Assembly (NCBI RefSeq): GCF_000974685.2
Contig: NZ_AP018738.1
Coordinates: 744,001 to 808,000, forward strand
DNA length: 64,000 nucleotides
Source of the DNA: Ferriphaselus amnicola
GTDB lineage: Bacteria > Pseudomonadota > Gammaproteobacteria > Burkholderiales > Gallionellaceae
Direction: 5' to 3'
Position 1 is the stretch's first letter; the number at the start of each line of letters is the position of its first letter. Below are positions 1 to 8,990 of the stretch, piece after piece. The notes beneath the pieces are model-generated. The model was not told the origin of the DNA. It ran no database searches and saw only the letters and a program-made list of their open reading frames with translations. Both the position numbers and the translations under genes were made by a program.

Positions 1-1
1 C

Positions 2-391
2 CTGCATGGCGGCTATGACGGCATCTTCCCGCTGGTTGAGGAAACGCTACATGGCAAGGCCGTGGGTGACCAAGTCACCGTTACATTGACGCCTGATGAT
101 GCCTTCGGTGAATATGAGCACGACATGGTGCGCGTTGAGCCACGTGATCTGTTTCCCAAGGAGATCGCTGTCGGCATGCAGTTCGAAGGTGGCGAAGAAG
201 AGGGCGATGACGAAGATTTCGAGCTATTCACGGTGGTAGAAGTGACCGACAAGGAAGTGACACTGGACGGCAATCACCCGTTGGCTGGCAAGACGCTGAC
301 CTTCGCTTGCACCGTTACCGGCGTGCGTCCGGCAACAGCTGAAGAGTTGGAGCATGGTCATGTACATGGCGAAGGTGGTCATCACCACTAA
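2..391 (+). CDS. slyD: FKBP-type peptidyl-prolyl isomerase SlyD, C-terminal part
   Basis: This is the 3' part of a gene whose start lies before the window; the open frame is already running at base 2. SlyD is a cytoplasmic FKBP-family prolyl cis-trans isomerase and chaperone that also handles nickel. The visible part starts in the FKBP fold (LHGGYDGIFPLVEETLHG) and continues through the insert-in-flap segment (TLTPDDAFGEYEHDMV) and an acidic stretch (EEEGDDEDF). It ends in a histidine-rich tail (HGHVHGEGGHHH), which in SlyD proteins binds metal. A strong terminator follows 17 nt after the stop, so this gene ends its transcript. The family call is firm; only the N-terminus is missing. Confidence 0.93.
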   Translation: MHGGYDGIFPLVEETLHGKAVGDQVTVTLTPDDAFGEYEHDMVRVEPRDLFPKEIAVGMQFEGGEEEGDDEDFELFTVVEVTDKEVTLDGNHPLAGKTLTFACTVTGVRPATAEELEHGHVHGEGGHHH

Positions 392-408
392 GCTTTGCGT
401 TTGAGACC

Positions 409-433
409 AAGCCCGCGCAAGCGGGCTTTTTTT
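409..433 (+). terminator. Intrinsic terminator after slyD
   Basis: Perfect 8-bp stem AAGCCCGC / GCGGGCTT with a GCAA tetraloop, followed by five further T residues. It separates slyD from pth. Confidence 0.9.
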
Positions 434-495
434 GGCCATCCGTCTGGGCATTTCGTGAATAGGTGTGATGGAGTAATTGAAGCAGAGGCAAGCGC

Positions 496-1068
496 ATGAG
501 CGCAATCAAACTAATCGTCGGACTCGGCAATCCGGGGCGTGAATATGAAGCGACCCGTCATAACGTGGGATGTTGGTGGGTGGATGAGTTCGCGCGCATC
601 CACGGTCTGACGTTCAAAATGGAAACCAAGTTTCACGGTTTTGTGGCGCGCGGGCAGGTGCAGGGGCACGAAATCTGGCTGTTGAAACCGCAGACCTTTA
701 TGAACTTGAGTGGCCGAGCAGTGGGCGCGTTGGCGCAGTTCTACAAGATTGAACCGGCACAGATACTAGTGGCGCATGATGAGCTTGACCTGCCACCGGG
801 TAGCGTCAAGCTAAAGCTTGGCGGCGGGCATGGCGGTCACAACGGGCTCAAGGACATCGCCGCCCATCTCGGTCCGAACTACTGGCGGCTGCGCATCGGT
901 ATCGGCCATCCCGGCGACCGCTCGCTGGTATCCGCTTACGTACTCAACGACCCGCGCCGCGAAGAGGCTGAGCTGATCGGCATCGCCCTATCGCGTGCTC
1001 AAGACGTCGCTAAGCTGATCGTCGAAGGCAAGCAGGAAGCCGCGATGCTGAAGTTGCATACGGCCTAA
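496..1068 (+). CDS. pth: Peptidyl-tRNA hydrolase
   Basis: Pth cleaves the ester bond of peptidyl-tRNAs that drop off ribosomes, recycling tRNA in the cytoplasm. The 190-residue length is normal for the family. The N-terminal motif [20 protein letters not shown] contains the catalytic histidine (RHNVG). Other family blocks are [20 protein letters not shown] and [12 protein letters not shown]. The ATG start gives a standard N-terminus just before the [10 protein letters not shown] strand. The gene stands alone between the slyD terminator and the convergent RND gene, whose stop is 9 nt beyond this stop. In many betaproteobacteria pth sits near rplY and prs; those genes are not visible here. Confidence 0.97.
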   Translation: MSAIKLIVGLGNPGREYEATRHNVGCWWVDEFARIHGLTFKMETKFHGFVARGQVQGHEIWLLKPQTFMNLSGRAVGALAQFYKIEPAQILVAHDELDLPPGSVKLKLGGGHGGHNGLKDIAAHLGPNYWRLRIGIGHPGDRSLVSAYVLNDPRREEAELIGIALSRAQDVAKLIVEGKQEAAMLKLHTA

Positions 1069-1077
1069 CGCTCCGGT

Positions 1078-4000
1078 TTATTTCTCTGGACTCACTCGGA
1101 ACCACGCCGCATACATTGCAGGTAGCGCAAGCAGGGTCAATAGCGTTGCAACCAACAATCCACCCATGATGACGATGGCCATCGGTCCCCAGAATACGCT
1201 GCCGGTAAGTGGGATCATGGCGAGGATGGCGGCGGCGGCGGTGAGCAGGATGGGGCGAGCGCGGCGCACGGTGGAGTCGATAATGGCATCGTGGCGACTC
1301 AGGCCCAGCGCCATGTCCTGTTCGATCTGATCCACCAAGATCACCGAGTTGCGCATGATCATTCCAGCGAGCGAGATCATCCCCAGCATGGCGACGAAAC
1401 CGAACGGCACGTGGAAGGCGAGCAGGACGGCAGCAACGCCGATCACGCCCAGCGGGGCGGTGAGCAATACCAGTGCGACTTCGCTGAAACGGCGCAACTG
1501 GAGCATCAACAGCGTCAGGATGAGAAAGCCGGTGAGCGGCAGCACGGCAACGATCGAGTCGGTGGCCTTGTCGCTGTCGGCCATCGCGCCTGCAACTTTG
1601 ATCTGGTAGCCCGGCGGCAGTTTGGCGCGGATGTCGGCCAGCTTCTGGTCGATGGTCTGGCTTACGTCGGGGGCTTGAATGTCATCCGGGATGTCAGCGC
1701 GCACGGTGACGATGGGCTGGCGATTCATGCGCCAGAGGATGCCGGCTTCGGTGTTCGATTCAATCTTGGCGAAGCGGGCGAGCGGCACCGTCTGCCCGTT
1801 TTCGCTGATGACGCTGAGTCGGCTCAGAATGTTCGGGGCGGTGCGCTCACTCTCGACACTGCGCAGAATTACGCCGATTTGTTGCCCACCCTCGCGCAGG
1901 GTGGTGACTTGATAGCCCGACAGCGTGGCTTGCAGATGGCGGGCCAAGCCGTTGGTATTTACGCCCAGCGTGCGTGCGGCATCTTCGTCGATCTCTACCC
2001 GCAGCGATTTCAACGGTTCATCCGAGTCCTGACTGGCGTTCTTGGTATTCGGATTCGCCTTGACCACGGCTAGCACGTCGCTGGCGATGGCACGCAGGCG
2101 CTCGGTATCGTCACCCATGATCCAGAATTGGATGGGATAACCCACCGGAGGCCCATTCTCCAATCGCGAGATGCGGACACCCGAATCTGGATACTCCTTG
2201 TCTATGGTGCTGCGGATGCGCTTGAGCACCTCTTCGCGAGCCTTGATGTCGTGTGCTTCGATCACGATCTGGGCGTAGTTGATCGTGGGCGGTTGCAGGT
2301 CGAGTGGCAAATAAAAGCGCGGCGAGCTGCCTCCGACGTAGCTGGTGTATTGAGCGACGGCTGCATCGTCCTTAAGCAACTTCTCGACTTCATCCACGAC
2401 CATTTCGGTGAGCGCGAAGTTGGCACTTTCCGGCAGCCAGATGTCCAGCAGCAACTCGGGGCGCTCAGAGGGCGGGAAGAATTGCTGCTCGACCTTGCTG
2501 AAGCCGATGAGCGCCAGCATAAATGCGGCCAGCGTGGCGAGGATGACGCTTTTCCGCCAGTGCAGACAAGCAATCACCACGTTGCGAAATCCCGCATAGA
2601 AGCGGCTGCGGTACTGCGGAGTTTCCTGATCAGCATGCTCGCTCAGTAAGTGAAAGCCGATGAAGGGCGTGAACACCACGGCGACCAGCCAGGACACCAG
2701 CAAGGCGATGGTGACCACGGCACAGATCGAGAAGGTGTATTCGCCCGCTGAAGATTTGGCCAAGCCCACGGGCAAGAAGGCGGCGGCGGTGATGAGCGTG
2801 CCCGTGAGCATGGGGAAGGCGGTGCTGCGGTAGGCGAACACGGCGGCGCTGGCGCGACTCCAGCCTTGCTCTAGCTTCACCTTCATCATCTCGACGGCGA
2901 TCATCGCGTCATCCACCAGTAAGCCGATGGCGATGATGAGCGCGCCGATGGAGACGCGTTGCAAGTCGATGCCGAACACTTTCATCAGCAGAAACGTGCC
3001 TGCCAGTACGATGGGAATGGACAGGGCGACCACCAGCCCTGCGCGCCAGCCTAGACTGAGGAAGCTGATCGCAAGCACGATCAGCAGGGCTTCGCTCAAC
3101 GCTTTCATGAAGGTGCTGATGGACTGCTTGACGACTTTGGGTTGATCGCTGATCTGGTGGAGGTGCATCCCCTGCGGCAGATGGCTGCGGACGTGGGCGA
3201 GTGTGGTCTCCAAGCCGTGGCCAAATTCGATCACGTCACCGTTCGGCTGGGCGGCGACGGCAAGGCCGATGGCGTTTTGCCCACGATACCTCATCTTGAA
3301 GCGGGCCGGATTCTCAGTGCCCTGAGTGATCTGGCTGAGGTCGCCTAGCTGGTGGGTCTTTCCGCGAGCGGTGATGGTCAGGTTTTGCAGGGCGGCGAGA
3401 TTGACTAGCGGGCTGCTCAGGCGGATGCGCGTGGTGTCGTCCTGAGTGACGATCTCGCCCGCTGACTCCAAGGTGCTGTGCGACTTGATGGCAGCGGCGA
3501 TCTGCATAGGCGCGATGCCGAGTGTCGCCAGCTTCGCTGCCGAAAATTCGATATAGACTTTCTCCGGCTGGGTGCCGATCAGCTCGACTTTGCTGACAGT
3601 GGACAGTTGTAGCAGCGACTGGCGCGCTAGGTCGGCCTCATGTTCTAGCGCTGCGTAATTGGGCTGGTCAGCGGTGAAGGCGTAGATGGCGCTGTAGGTT
3701 GTGCCATATTCGTCGTCGATGAACGGGCCATTCACGCCCTCTGGGAGTGTGTCACGCATGTCAGCCAAGTGTTTGCGCACCGTCATCCAAGCGTGTTCCA
3801 GCTCGGCAGGCGGCATCTCGTCCTTGAGTGTGACGAAGATCGTGCTCTCGCCTGGCTTGGAATAGCTGCTCACGTTGTCCAGCCAAGGTGTCTCTTGCAA
3901 GCTGCGTTCCAGCGTGTCGGTGACTTGCAGCTCCATCTCGTGCGCAGTCGCACCCGGCCAAGTGGCCTTGATCGTCATCACTTTGAAAGTGAAATCTGGA

Positions 4001-4119
4001 TCTTCCTTTTGCGGTAGCTGGGTGTAGGCGAGGATGCCTGCGGCGAGTGTCACGAATAGGAAATACAGAACCAGAACTTGGTTCTTGATTGCCCATTCGG
4101 AAAGATTTGTGTGCTTCAT
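1078..4119 (-). CDS. RND-family efflux transporter permease (AcrB/HAE type)
   Basis: An inner-membrane proton-driven pump of the resistance-nodulation-division family, about 1013 residues from the chosen start. The N-terminus is MKHTNLSEWAIKNQ followed by the first membrane segment. The large periplasmic loop holds ETPWLDNVSSYSKPGES, and the central membrane bundle carries the proton-relay-type block GLLVDDAMIAVEMM. The second half repeats the fold and ends with GMISLAGMIMRNSVILVDQIEQ and a last membrane helix. The frame stays open another 31 codons upstream, but that extension runs into the ribB promoter region and is rejected. RND pumps normally need a periplasmic adaptor and an outer-membrane channel. 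Neither is adjacent: the neighbours are pth (convergent) and the riboflavin operon (divergent). The substrate cannot be read from sequence. Confidence 0.9.
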   Translation of the reverse strand: MKHTNLSEWAIKNQVLVLYFLFVTLAAGILAYTQLPQKEDPDFTFKVMTIKATWPGATAHEMELQVTDTLERSLQETPWLDNVSSYSKPGESTIFVTLKDEMPPAELEHAWMTVRKHLADMRDTLPEGVNGPFIDDEYGTTYSAIYAFTADQPNYAALEHEADLARQSLLQLSTVSKVELIGTQPEKVYIEFSAAKLATLGIAPMQIAAAIKSHSTLESAGEIVTQDDTTRIRLSSPLVNLAALQNLTITARGKTHQLGDLSQITQGTENPARFKMRYRGQNAIGLAVAAQPNGDVIEFGHGLETTLAHVRSHLPQGMHLHQISDQPKVVKQSISTFMKALSEALLIVLAISFLSLGWRAGLVVALSIPIVLAGTFLLMKVFGIDLQRVSIGALIIAIGLLVDDAMIAVEMMKVKLEQGWSRASAAVFAYRSTAFPMLTGTLITAAAFLPVGLAKSSAGEYTFSICAVVTIALLVSWLVAVVFTPFIGFHLLSEHADQETPQYRSRFYAGFRNVVIACLHWRKSVILATLAAFMLALIGFSKVEQQFFPPSERPELLLDIWLPESANFALTEMVVDEVEKLLKDDAAVAQYTSYVGGSSPRFYLPLDLQPPTINYAQIVIEAHDIKAREEVLKRIRSTIDKEYPDSGVRISRLENGPPVGYPIQFWIMGDDTERLRAIASDVLAVVKANPNTKNASQDSDEPLKSLRVEIDEDAARTLGVNTNGLARHLQATLSGYQVTTLREGGQQIGVILRSVESERTAPNILSRLSVISENGQTVPLARFAKIESNTEAGILWRMNRQPIVTVRADIPDDIQAPDVSQTIDQKLADIRAKLPPGYQIKVAGAMADSDKATDSIVAVLPLTGFLILTLLMLQLRRFSEVALVLLTAPLGVIGVAAVLLAFHVPFGFVAMLGMISLAGMIMRNSVILVDQIEQDMALGLSRHDAIIDSTVRRARPILLTAAAAILAMIPLTGSVFWGPMAIVIMGGLLVATLLTLLALPAMYAAWFRVSPEK

Positions 4120-4231
4120 TATTGGATTCAGTGCGCGCGCGCTGATTTTTGTGGCGGCATTATAAGTGGTATTGCTTAACGATAGCTGCTCTAGTGGTAA
4201 GATTGCGCCCATTCAAAAATGGCTTGAAATT

Positions 4232-5317
4232 ATGACCGATATAGCACCGATACAAGACATCATCGCCGAAATGCGCGCTGGACGCATGGTGGTGCTGGTG
4301 GATGAAGAAGATCGTGAGAACGAGGGCGATCTGGTTTTTGCGGCTGATTTTGTTACACCAGAAAAGATCAACTTCATGGCGCGCTTCGGGCGTGGGTTGA
4401 TTTGCCTGACGCTGACCGAGGCGCATTGCAAGCAACTCGACCTGCCACTGATGGTGCGCGAGAACGGCTCGCCGCTGGGCACTAACTTCACGCTATCCAT
4501 CGAAGCGGCCACCGGCGTGACCACCGGTATTTCGGCGGCGGATCGTGCTCGCACCATTCAGGTCGCGGCACATCCGCGCGCCACCTCTGCCGACATCGTG
4601 CAGCCGGGTCACATTTTCCCGCTACGCGCTAAGAATGGCGGCGTGCTGGTGCGCGCAGGTCACACCGAAGCAGGTTGCGATCTGGCACAACTGGCTGGGC
4701 TGACACCGGCGGCCGTGATCTGCGAGATCCTCAAGGACGACGGCGAAATGGCGCGCCTGCCGGATCTGGTGACGTTCGCTAAACAACACGGACTGTTGAT
4801 CGGCGCAATCGCTGACCTGATCGAGTATCGCAATCATAACGAGCGCTTGGTCGAGCGCGTCTCCAGTCGTCCTATCCAGACGGCTTACGGTCAGTTCGAG
4901 TTGGTCAGTTACCTAGACCAAACCTCGCAGCGCGCTCATCTGGCGCTGGTCAGGGGCGACATCAAGTCGGATGCCGAGACCTTGGTGCGGGTGCATGAAC
5001 CCTTATCGGCGCTGGACTTTCTGGAGCAAGTCAGCTTGATGCAAGGCACGAGCGTCCATGACGCGCTGAGCAAGATCAGCCAGTCCGATACGGGTGTGCT
5101 GGTGTTGATGCACCACGCAGAATCGGCGCAAGATTTGTTGGCGCGCACTGCGGAAGTGCCGCAAGCCCATCAGGCTGCCAAGTGGGATGCTCGCAGTTAC
5201 GGCATCGGCGCACAGATATTGCGCGATCTAGGCGTTGGCAAGATGCGTTTGATCGCCACGCCACGCAAACTGCCCAGCATGACTGGCTTCGGGCTGGAAG
5301 TAACCGGTTACGCATAA
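4232..5317 (+). CDS. ribB: 3,4-dihydroxy-2-butanone 4-phosphate synthase with degenerate GTP cyclohydrolase II-like domain (RibBX type)
   Basis: Residues 1-205 are a complete RibB domain making the four-carbon precursor of riboflavin from ribulose 5-phosphate. The signature [12 protein letters not shown] and the blocks [23 protein letters not shown] and [13 protein letters not shown] are intact. The C-terminal part (about 213-361) has the RibA fold pattern but lacks its zinc and catalytic motif. Where a working GTP cyclohydrolase II has VRVHSECLTGD and paired cysteines, this protein has [13 protein letters not shown], with no cysteine. It is therefore probably not bifunctional, and a separate ribA should exist elsewhere. 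The frame is open 22 codons upstream, but the ATG at 4232 gives the normal N-terminus. It leads ribH and nusB in an apparent operon. Confidence 0.93.
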   Translation: MTDIAPIQDIIAEMRAGRMVVLVDEEDRENEGDLVFAADFVTPEKINFMARFGRGLICLTLTEAHCKQLDLPLMVRENGSPLGTNFTLSIEAATGVTTGISAADRARTIQVAAHPRATSADIVQPGHIFPLRAKNGGVLVRAGHTEAGCDLAQLAGLTPAAVICEILKDDGEMARLPDLVTFAKQHGLLIGAIADLIEYRNHNERLVERVSSRPIQTAYGQFELVSYLDQTSQRAHLALVRGDIKSDAETLVRVHEPLSALDFLEQVSLMQGTSVHDALSKISQSDTGVLVLMHHAESAQDLLARTAEVPQAHQAAKWDARSYGIGAQILRDLGVGKMRLIATPRKLPSMTGFGLEVTGYA

Positions 5318-5326
5318 AGGAATAGC

Positions 5327-5779
5327 ATGAAAGAGATCAGTATCAATCTGAATGGCACAGGGATGCGCATCGGCATCGTGCAGAGTCGCTTCAATGATGT
5401 GGTGTGTGAAGGTTTGTTGGCGGCGTGTCGCGCACGGCTGGTGCAGCAGGGGGTGAAGGAAGACGACATTCTGCTGGCAACCGTCCCCGGCGCGCTGGAG
5501 ATTCCGCTGGTGCTGCAAACGATGGCACAGAGCGGCAAGTTCGACGCGCTGATCGCGTTGGGTGCGGTGATTCGTGGCGACACTTACCACTTTGAAGTGG
5601 TGTCGAACGAGTCCGCGCGCGGTGTGGGTGAGGTGCAAGTACATGGCGGCGTGCCTATCGCCAACGCGATCTTGACGACCGATACCGATGAACAAGCCGA
5701 AGTGCGGATGAGCGTCAAAGGCGCGGAAGCTGCGTTGGTAGCCATCGAAATGGCGAATCTGCTGAAAGCGATCAAATGA
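5327..5779 (+). CDS. ribH: 6,7-dimethyl-8-ribityllumazine synthase
   Basis: RibH condenses the RibB product with the pyrimidine intermediate to form lumazine, the penultimate step of riboflavin synthesis, as a cytoplasmic cage-like oligomer. The 150-residue protein shows the family blocks [42 protein letters not shown] (with the catalytic histidine) and [18 protein letters not shown]. It starts 9 nt after ribB and its stop overlaps the nusB start, so the three genes are very likely co-transcribed. The gene order ribB-ribH-nusB-thiL is common in proteobacteria. Confidence 0.97.
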   Translation: MKEISINLNGTGMRIGIVQSRFNDVVCEGLLAACRARLVQQGVKEDDILLATVPGALEIPLVLQTMAQSGKFDALIALGAVIRGDTYHFEVVSNESARGVGEVQVHGGVPIANAILTTDTDEQAEVRMSVKGAEAALVAIEMANLLKAIK

Positions 5780-6228
5780 GTGAAGTAAAGAATTCGGCTC
5801 CGGCCAAGAGTGCGCGCCGTCGCTCACGTGAGTTGGCGATGCAAGGCGTCTATCAATGGCGCTTGTCCGGCGAGGACATCACAGCCATCGAGCAGATGAC
5901 TAAGGATGAGAAAAGTCTAGGGCGTTATGATGTTGAATTTTATAGCGACTTGCTGCGCGGTACGCTGAACCGCACGGAGATTTTGACCGAGGCCATCGCG
6001 CCGCATCTGGATCGCCCTGTGTCCGAGCTCAGTCCAGTGGAATATTCGGTGTTGATGCTTGGAGCATATGAGTTGGCGCATCATCCCGAGATCCCCTATC
6101 GTGTCATCATCAACGAGGAAGTCGAACTGGCCAAGACCTTCGGCGGCAGCGACGGCCACAAGTTCGTCAACGGCGTGCTGGATAAGCTGGCTGCGCAGTT
6201 GCGTGCGACGGAAGTCGCCGCTAAATAA
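5776..6228 (+). CDS. nusB: Transcription antitermination factor NusB
   Basis: NusB binds boxA RNA together with S10 (NusE) and supports antitermination on rRNA operons. The 150-residue protein has the all-helical NusB pattern: [21 protein letters not shown] at the N-terminus, [32 protein letters not shown] in the middle and [19 protein letters not shown] near the end. [10 protein letters not shown] completes the last helix. The ATG overlaps the ribH stop codon (ATGA), implying translational coupling. thiL follows 15 nt downstream. Confidence 0.97.
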   Translation: MSEVKNSAPAKSARRRSRELAMQGVYQWRLSGEDITAIEQMTKDEKSLGRYDVEFYSDLLRGTLNRTEILTEAIAPHLDRPVSELSPVEYSVLMLGAYELAHHPEIPYRVIINEEVELAKTFGGSDGHKFVNGVLDKLAAQLRATEVAAK

Positions 6229-6243
6229 CTCGCGGCGGCGGAC

Positions 6244-7197
6244 TTGTCCGAATTCAGCCTGATCAGACGTTACTTCACTCGTGCGACACCCGGCGCGGTG
6301 TTGGGCGTAGGTGACGATGCTGCACTTTTGCAAGTTTCGGCAGGGCACGTGCTGGCGATCTCGACCGATATGCTGGTGTCCGGCACGCACTTCTTTCCCG
6401 ATGCCGATCCATTTTTACTGGGACACAAGACACTGGCGGTGAACCTTTCCGATCTTGCCGCGATGGGGGCGAAGCCGCGCTGGGCGACTTTAGCGATCTC
6501 GTTGCCGCAGGTCGATGATGTTTGGCTGGAGCGTTTTGCTGCGGGGTTCTTTGCGCTGGCCGAACAGCAAGGCGTGGACTTGGTGGGCGGTGATACTACG
6601 CGCGGCCCACTCAATCTTTGTGTCACCATCATGGGTGAAGTGCCGCCAGCGTTGGCATTACGGCGTGACGGCGCCAAGCTCGGTGATGATATTTGGGTGT
6701 CTGGCTCGTTGGGCGATGCGGCACTGGCGCTGGCGCACCTGCAAGAGCGTGTCGTGCTGGATGAAGCGGCATTCGCTGCATGTGCAACACGCTTGCACCA
6801 GCCGCAGCCGCGCGTCGAACTGGGATTGGTGCTGCGCGGTCTGGCGCATAGCGCCATTGATATCTCGGATGGCTTGCTGGCTGATCTCGGACATATTCTG
6901 GAAGCGTCGAAGGTTGGTGCTGAGCTAAGATTTGATGCGCTTCCGGTATCCGAAATCATGTCGCAGTTCAAGGATGCGGCAATGGTGCAGCGTTGCATTC
7001 TCGCGGGGGGAGATGACTATGAACTATGCTTTACTGCGCCCGAGTCGTGCAGGGAGGCGTTGAGTCAACTTGCGGCGACTTTGACTTTGCCGTTGACCCG
7101 TATCGGAAAAGTCACGTCGAATGCTGGCTGCGTGGTGCGAGATGTACAGGGGAATAATATGACGATGGAGGCTGGCGGTTATGACCACTTCGCATGA
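6244..7197 (+). CDS. thiL: Thiamine-monophosphate kinase
   Basis: ThiL phosphorylates thiamine monophosphate to the active cofactor thiamine pyrophosphate. The 317-residue protein shows the AIR-synthase-like fold blocks GVGDDAALLQ, LAISTDMLVSGTHF, KTLAVNLSDLAAMGAKPRWATLA, DLVGGDTTRGPLNLCVTIMG and the late AIDISDGLLADLGHIL and GGDDYEL motifs. The start is a TTG at 6244, giving MSEFSLIRRYF, the normal family N-terminus; no ATG is available nearby. The 3' end overlaps pgpA by 17 nt. No TPP riboswitch is visible upstream, consistent with its place inside the rib-nus operon. Confidence 0.95.
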   Translation: MSEFSLIRRYFTRATPGAVLGVGDDAALLQVSAGHVLAISTDMLVSGTHFFPDADPFLLGHKTLAVNLSDLAAMGAKPRWATLAISLPQVDDVWLERFAAGFFALAEQQGVDLVGGDTTRGPLNLCVTIMGEVPPALALRRDGAKLGDDIWVSGSLGDAALALAHLQERVVLDEAAFAACATRLHQPQPRVELGLVLRGLAHSAIDISDGLLADLGHILEASKVGAELRFDALPVSEIMSQFKDAAMVQRCILAGGDDYELCFTAPESCREALSQLAATLTLPLTRIGKVTSNAGCVVRDVQGNNMTMEAGGYDHFA

Positions 7198-7681
7198 GTT
7201 GCGCGTGCAACCGAGTTGGAAATTTGTGCTTAGCCATCCTGCGCATTTCCTGTCGTTCGGTTTTGGCAGTGGTCTGTTCCCTAAGTCTCCTGGTACGGCG
7301 GGGACGCTAGTCGCATTCCCGCTGTTCGCATGGTTGGCGCCTAGATTCACTGAGGCTGGCTTCATCCTGTTACTGATCTGGCTGTTCGCCATTGGCGTGT
7401 GGGCGTGTCAGAAGACCGGGCGTGCACTCGGTGTGGCGGACTATGGCGGCTTGGTGTGGGATGAAATCGTAGCTTTCATGTTGGTGCTGTTCTTCACTCC
7501 GTCGGGCTTGATTTGGAATCTGCTCGCCTTCTCGCTGTTCCGCTTCTTCGACATCGTCAAGCCGCAACCTATTCGGCATTTCGACCAGCACTGGCATGGC
7601 GGCTTGGGAGTGATGTTCGATGACATTCTTGCAGCGGGCTACACCTTGCTGTGCTTGGCTGTGGTCAAAAGCCTGTTTTGA
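7181..7681 (+). CDS. pgpA: Phosphatidylglycerophosphatase A
   Basis: PgpA dephosphorylates phosphatidylglycerol phosphate at the inner membrane, producing phosphatidylglycerol. The 166-residue protein carries the family pattern HFLSFGFGSGLFPKSPGTAGTL near the N-terminus. The metal-binding segment DYGGLVWDEIVAF and the block FRFFDIVKPQPIRHFDQHWHGGLGVMFDDILAG-like follow, with hydrophobic membrane segments between them. It overlaps the end of thiL by 17 nt, the classical thiL-pgpA arrangement. Translational coupling is likely. Confidence 0.95.
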   Translation: MTTSHELRVQPSWKFVLSHPAHFLSFGFGSGLFPKSPGTAGTLVAFPLFAWLAPRFTEAGFILLLIWLFAIGVWACQKTGRALGVADYGGLVWDEIVAFMLVLFFTPSGLIWNLLAFSLFRFFDIVKPQPIRHFDQHWHGGLGVMFDDILAAGYTLLCLAVVKSLF

Positions 7682-7707
7682 GTCATTGAATAGAAAGCGA
7701 GGCTACC

Positions 7708-8163
7708 ATGCTAGAAACGCTTACCATCCTTACGGTCAGCTTCCTGTTGTTGGCCTACTTTCGGCCGGGAAAAACACCACCTCTGGGTGCGCCTTTGATT
7801 GTGAGTCGCGCCCAGTATCGTGCCACGTTTGCTCCCGGACTGAATGTTGTTGAACCGTTCGTAAGCAAATTCGCTGCGATATTCGAAGCAGCAGAGATCA
7901 AGCAGGAAATCGTCTTCAAGCCCTTGTATCTCAAGATTACCGATACCTCGTTCAAGGTCAATAAATCTTCAGACTATTTGCTGACGGTGGAGCATAAGGA
8001 CGGGCATCTCAGCTTCAGTGCTACCACGATGAAGGCGGAGGACTTTCAGCGTTTGTTTGTGCCTGCACCTGAACTGGTCGAGCACTCTCTGCTCATGCAA
8101 GCTACTCAAAACCTGATTAGTCAAATGAATATCAAAGCGATCAGGCTGCGTCCTAACTCCTAG
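7708..8163 (+). CDS. Uncharacterised protein with N-terminal hydrophobic segment
   Basis: A 151-residue protein I do not recognise. It begins with a hydrophobic stretch (MLETLTILTVSFLLLAYF) that could be a membrane anchor or uncleaved signal. A mixed alpha/beta-looking body follows, with the segments NVVEPFVSKFAAIFEAAEIKQ and HKDGHLSFSATTMKAEDFQRL. There are no cysteines in the body and no catalytic-looking motif. An AAGCGAGG ribosome-binding region precedes the ATG. It lies 26 nt after pgpA and 7 nt before the nuclease gene, so it may be a passenger in the same transcript. Codon use looks like its neighbours. Confidence 0.75.
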   Translation: MLETLTILTVSFLLLAYFRPGKTPPLGAPLIVSRAQYRATFAPGLNVVEPFVSKFAAIFEAAEIKQEIVFKPLYLKITDTSFKVNKSSDYLLTVEHKDGHLSFSATTMKAEDFQRLFVPAPELVEHSLLMQATQNLISQMNIKAIRLRPNS

Positions 8164-8170
8164 TCCTGAG

Positions 8171-8854
8171 ATGCGTAGTCTGAGACTGATCCGGCCTTTT
8201 TATATCGTGTTGCTGGGATGTGGTTTTTGCTTCTCGACTGCCCAGGCAGACACATTCACTGCCAAAGTGATTGCCGTGCTTGATGGCGATACCGTGTTGA
8301 TCGCGAAGTCGGGCAGGCGTCCTCTCAAAGTTCGTCTGGCCGAGATCGACGCGCCAGAAAAGTCACAACCGTTCGGGATGAGGTCACGGCAGGCTTTGGT
8401 CGATCAGGTGCTGAATCGCGAGGTGCTCGTCGAAACGGTGGCTACTGACAAATACGGTCGGTGGGTGGCGCAACTTCTGCTCAATGGCCGCAGTGTCAAT
8501 CAGCAGCAGGTGTCTAGCGGCATGGCTTGGGAGCATTCCTACTTCCATCGCAACAAAGACTACATCACTTTGCAGCGCGAGGCACAGCAAGCTCGACGCG
8601 GCTTGTGGTCGCAACTAGCGCCGACTGCGCCTTGGGAGTGGCGCAAGGCGCAGTCGGAAATCGGACGTCTTCCGCCTAAAGCGGAGGGTGGTGCTAATGA
8701 CTTCACTTGCGGTAGCAAGCATCGATGCATTCAAATGCACTCTTGCGACGAAGCACATTTCTACTTGAGTCATTGCGGCCTGTCCACTTTAGACAAAGAC
8801 GGTGATGGCATCCCTTGCCCGACACTTTGCCTCCCAGCAAACTTGCATCACTGA
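8171..8854 (+). CDS. Thermonuclease-family (SNase-like) nuclease with C-terminal Excalibur calcium-binding domain
   Basis: A predicted secreted or periplasmic nuclease of 227 residues. The first ~27 residues form a signal peptide (RPFYIVLLGCGFCFSTAQA). The SNase domain (about 28-155) has the calcium-site strand AKVIAVLDGDTVLI, the catalytic arginine block KVRLAEIDAPEKSQPFG, and the second half DKYGRWVAQLLLNGRSVNQQQVSSGMAWEHSYF. The C-terminal ~45 residues form an Excalibur module with paired cysteines and the signature DKDGDGIPC. SNase-Excalibur fusions are known in bacteria and are thought to act on extracellular nucleic acid. The substrate and role here are inferred from family only. Confidence 0.88.
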   Translation: MRSLRLIRPFYIVLLGCGFCFSTAQADTFTAKVIAVLDGDTVLIAKSGRRPLKVRLAEIDAPEKSQPFGMRSRQALVDQVLNREVLVETVATDKYGRWVAQLLLNGRSVNQQQVSSGMAWEHSYFHRNKDYITLQREAQQARRGLWSQLAPTAPWEWRKAQSEIGRLPPKAEGGANDFTCGSKHRCIQMHSCDEAHFYLSHCGLSTLDKDGDGIPCPTLCLPANLHH

Positions 8855-8990
8855 GCGCATACTCCACGCATCGAGTAGGCGGTAAATTCTCCGTCTCACG
8901 GGCCTAAATATTTTTGGTAACTTGCCGATGGTCAGTGGTGAAGCAGCTGCGCGGGTATATTGGGGCATCTAACCGAAGGAGGGAGTGAAC

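Noticed and set aside
1291-2073. Long forward frames opposite the RND gene
   Set aside because: Low-complexity His/Gln/Arg-rich shadows of a GC-rich coding strand; the reverse-strand frame has clear RND motifs.
4120-4231. FMN riboswitch before ribB
   Set aside because: None of the conserved RFN element sequences is present in the 112-nt gap.
6244-6246. A different ATG start for thiL
   Set aside because: The next in-frame ATG lies beyond the conserved GVGDDAA block, so the TTG is needed for a complete ThiL N-terminus.
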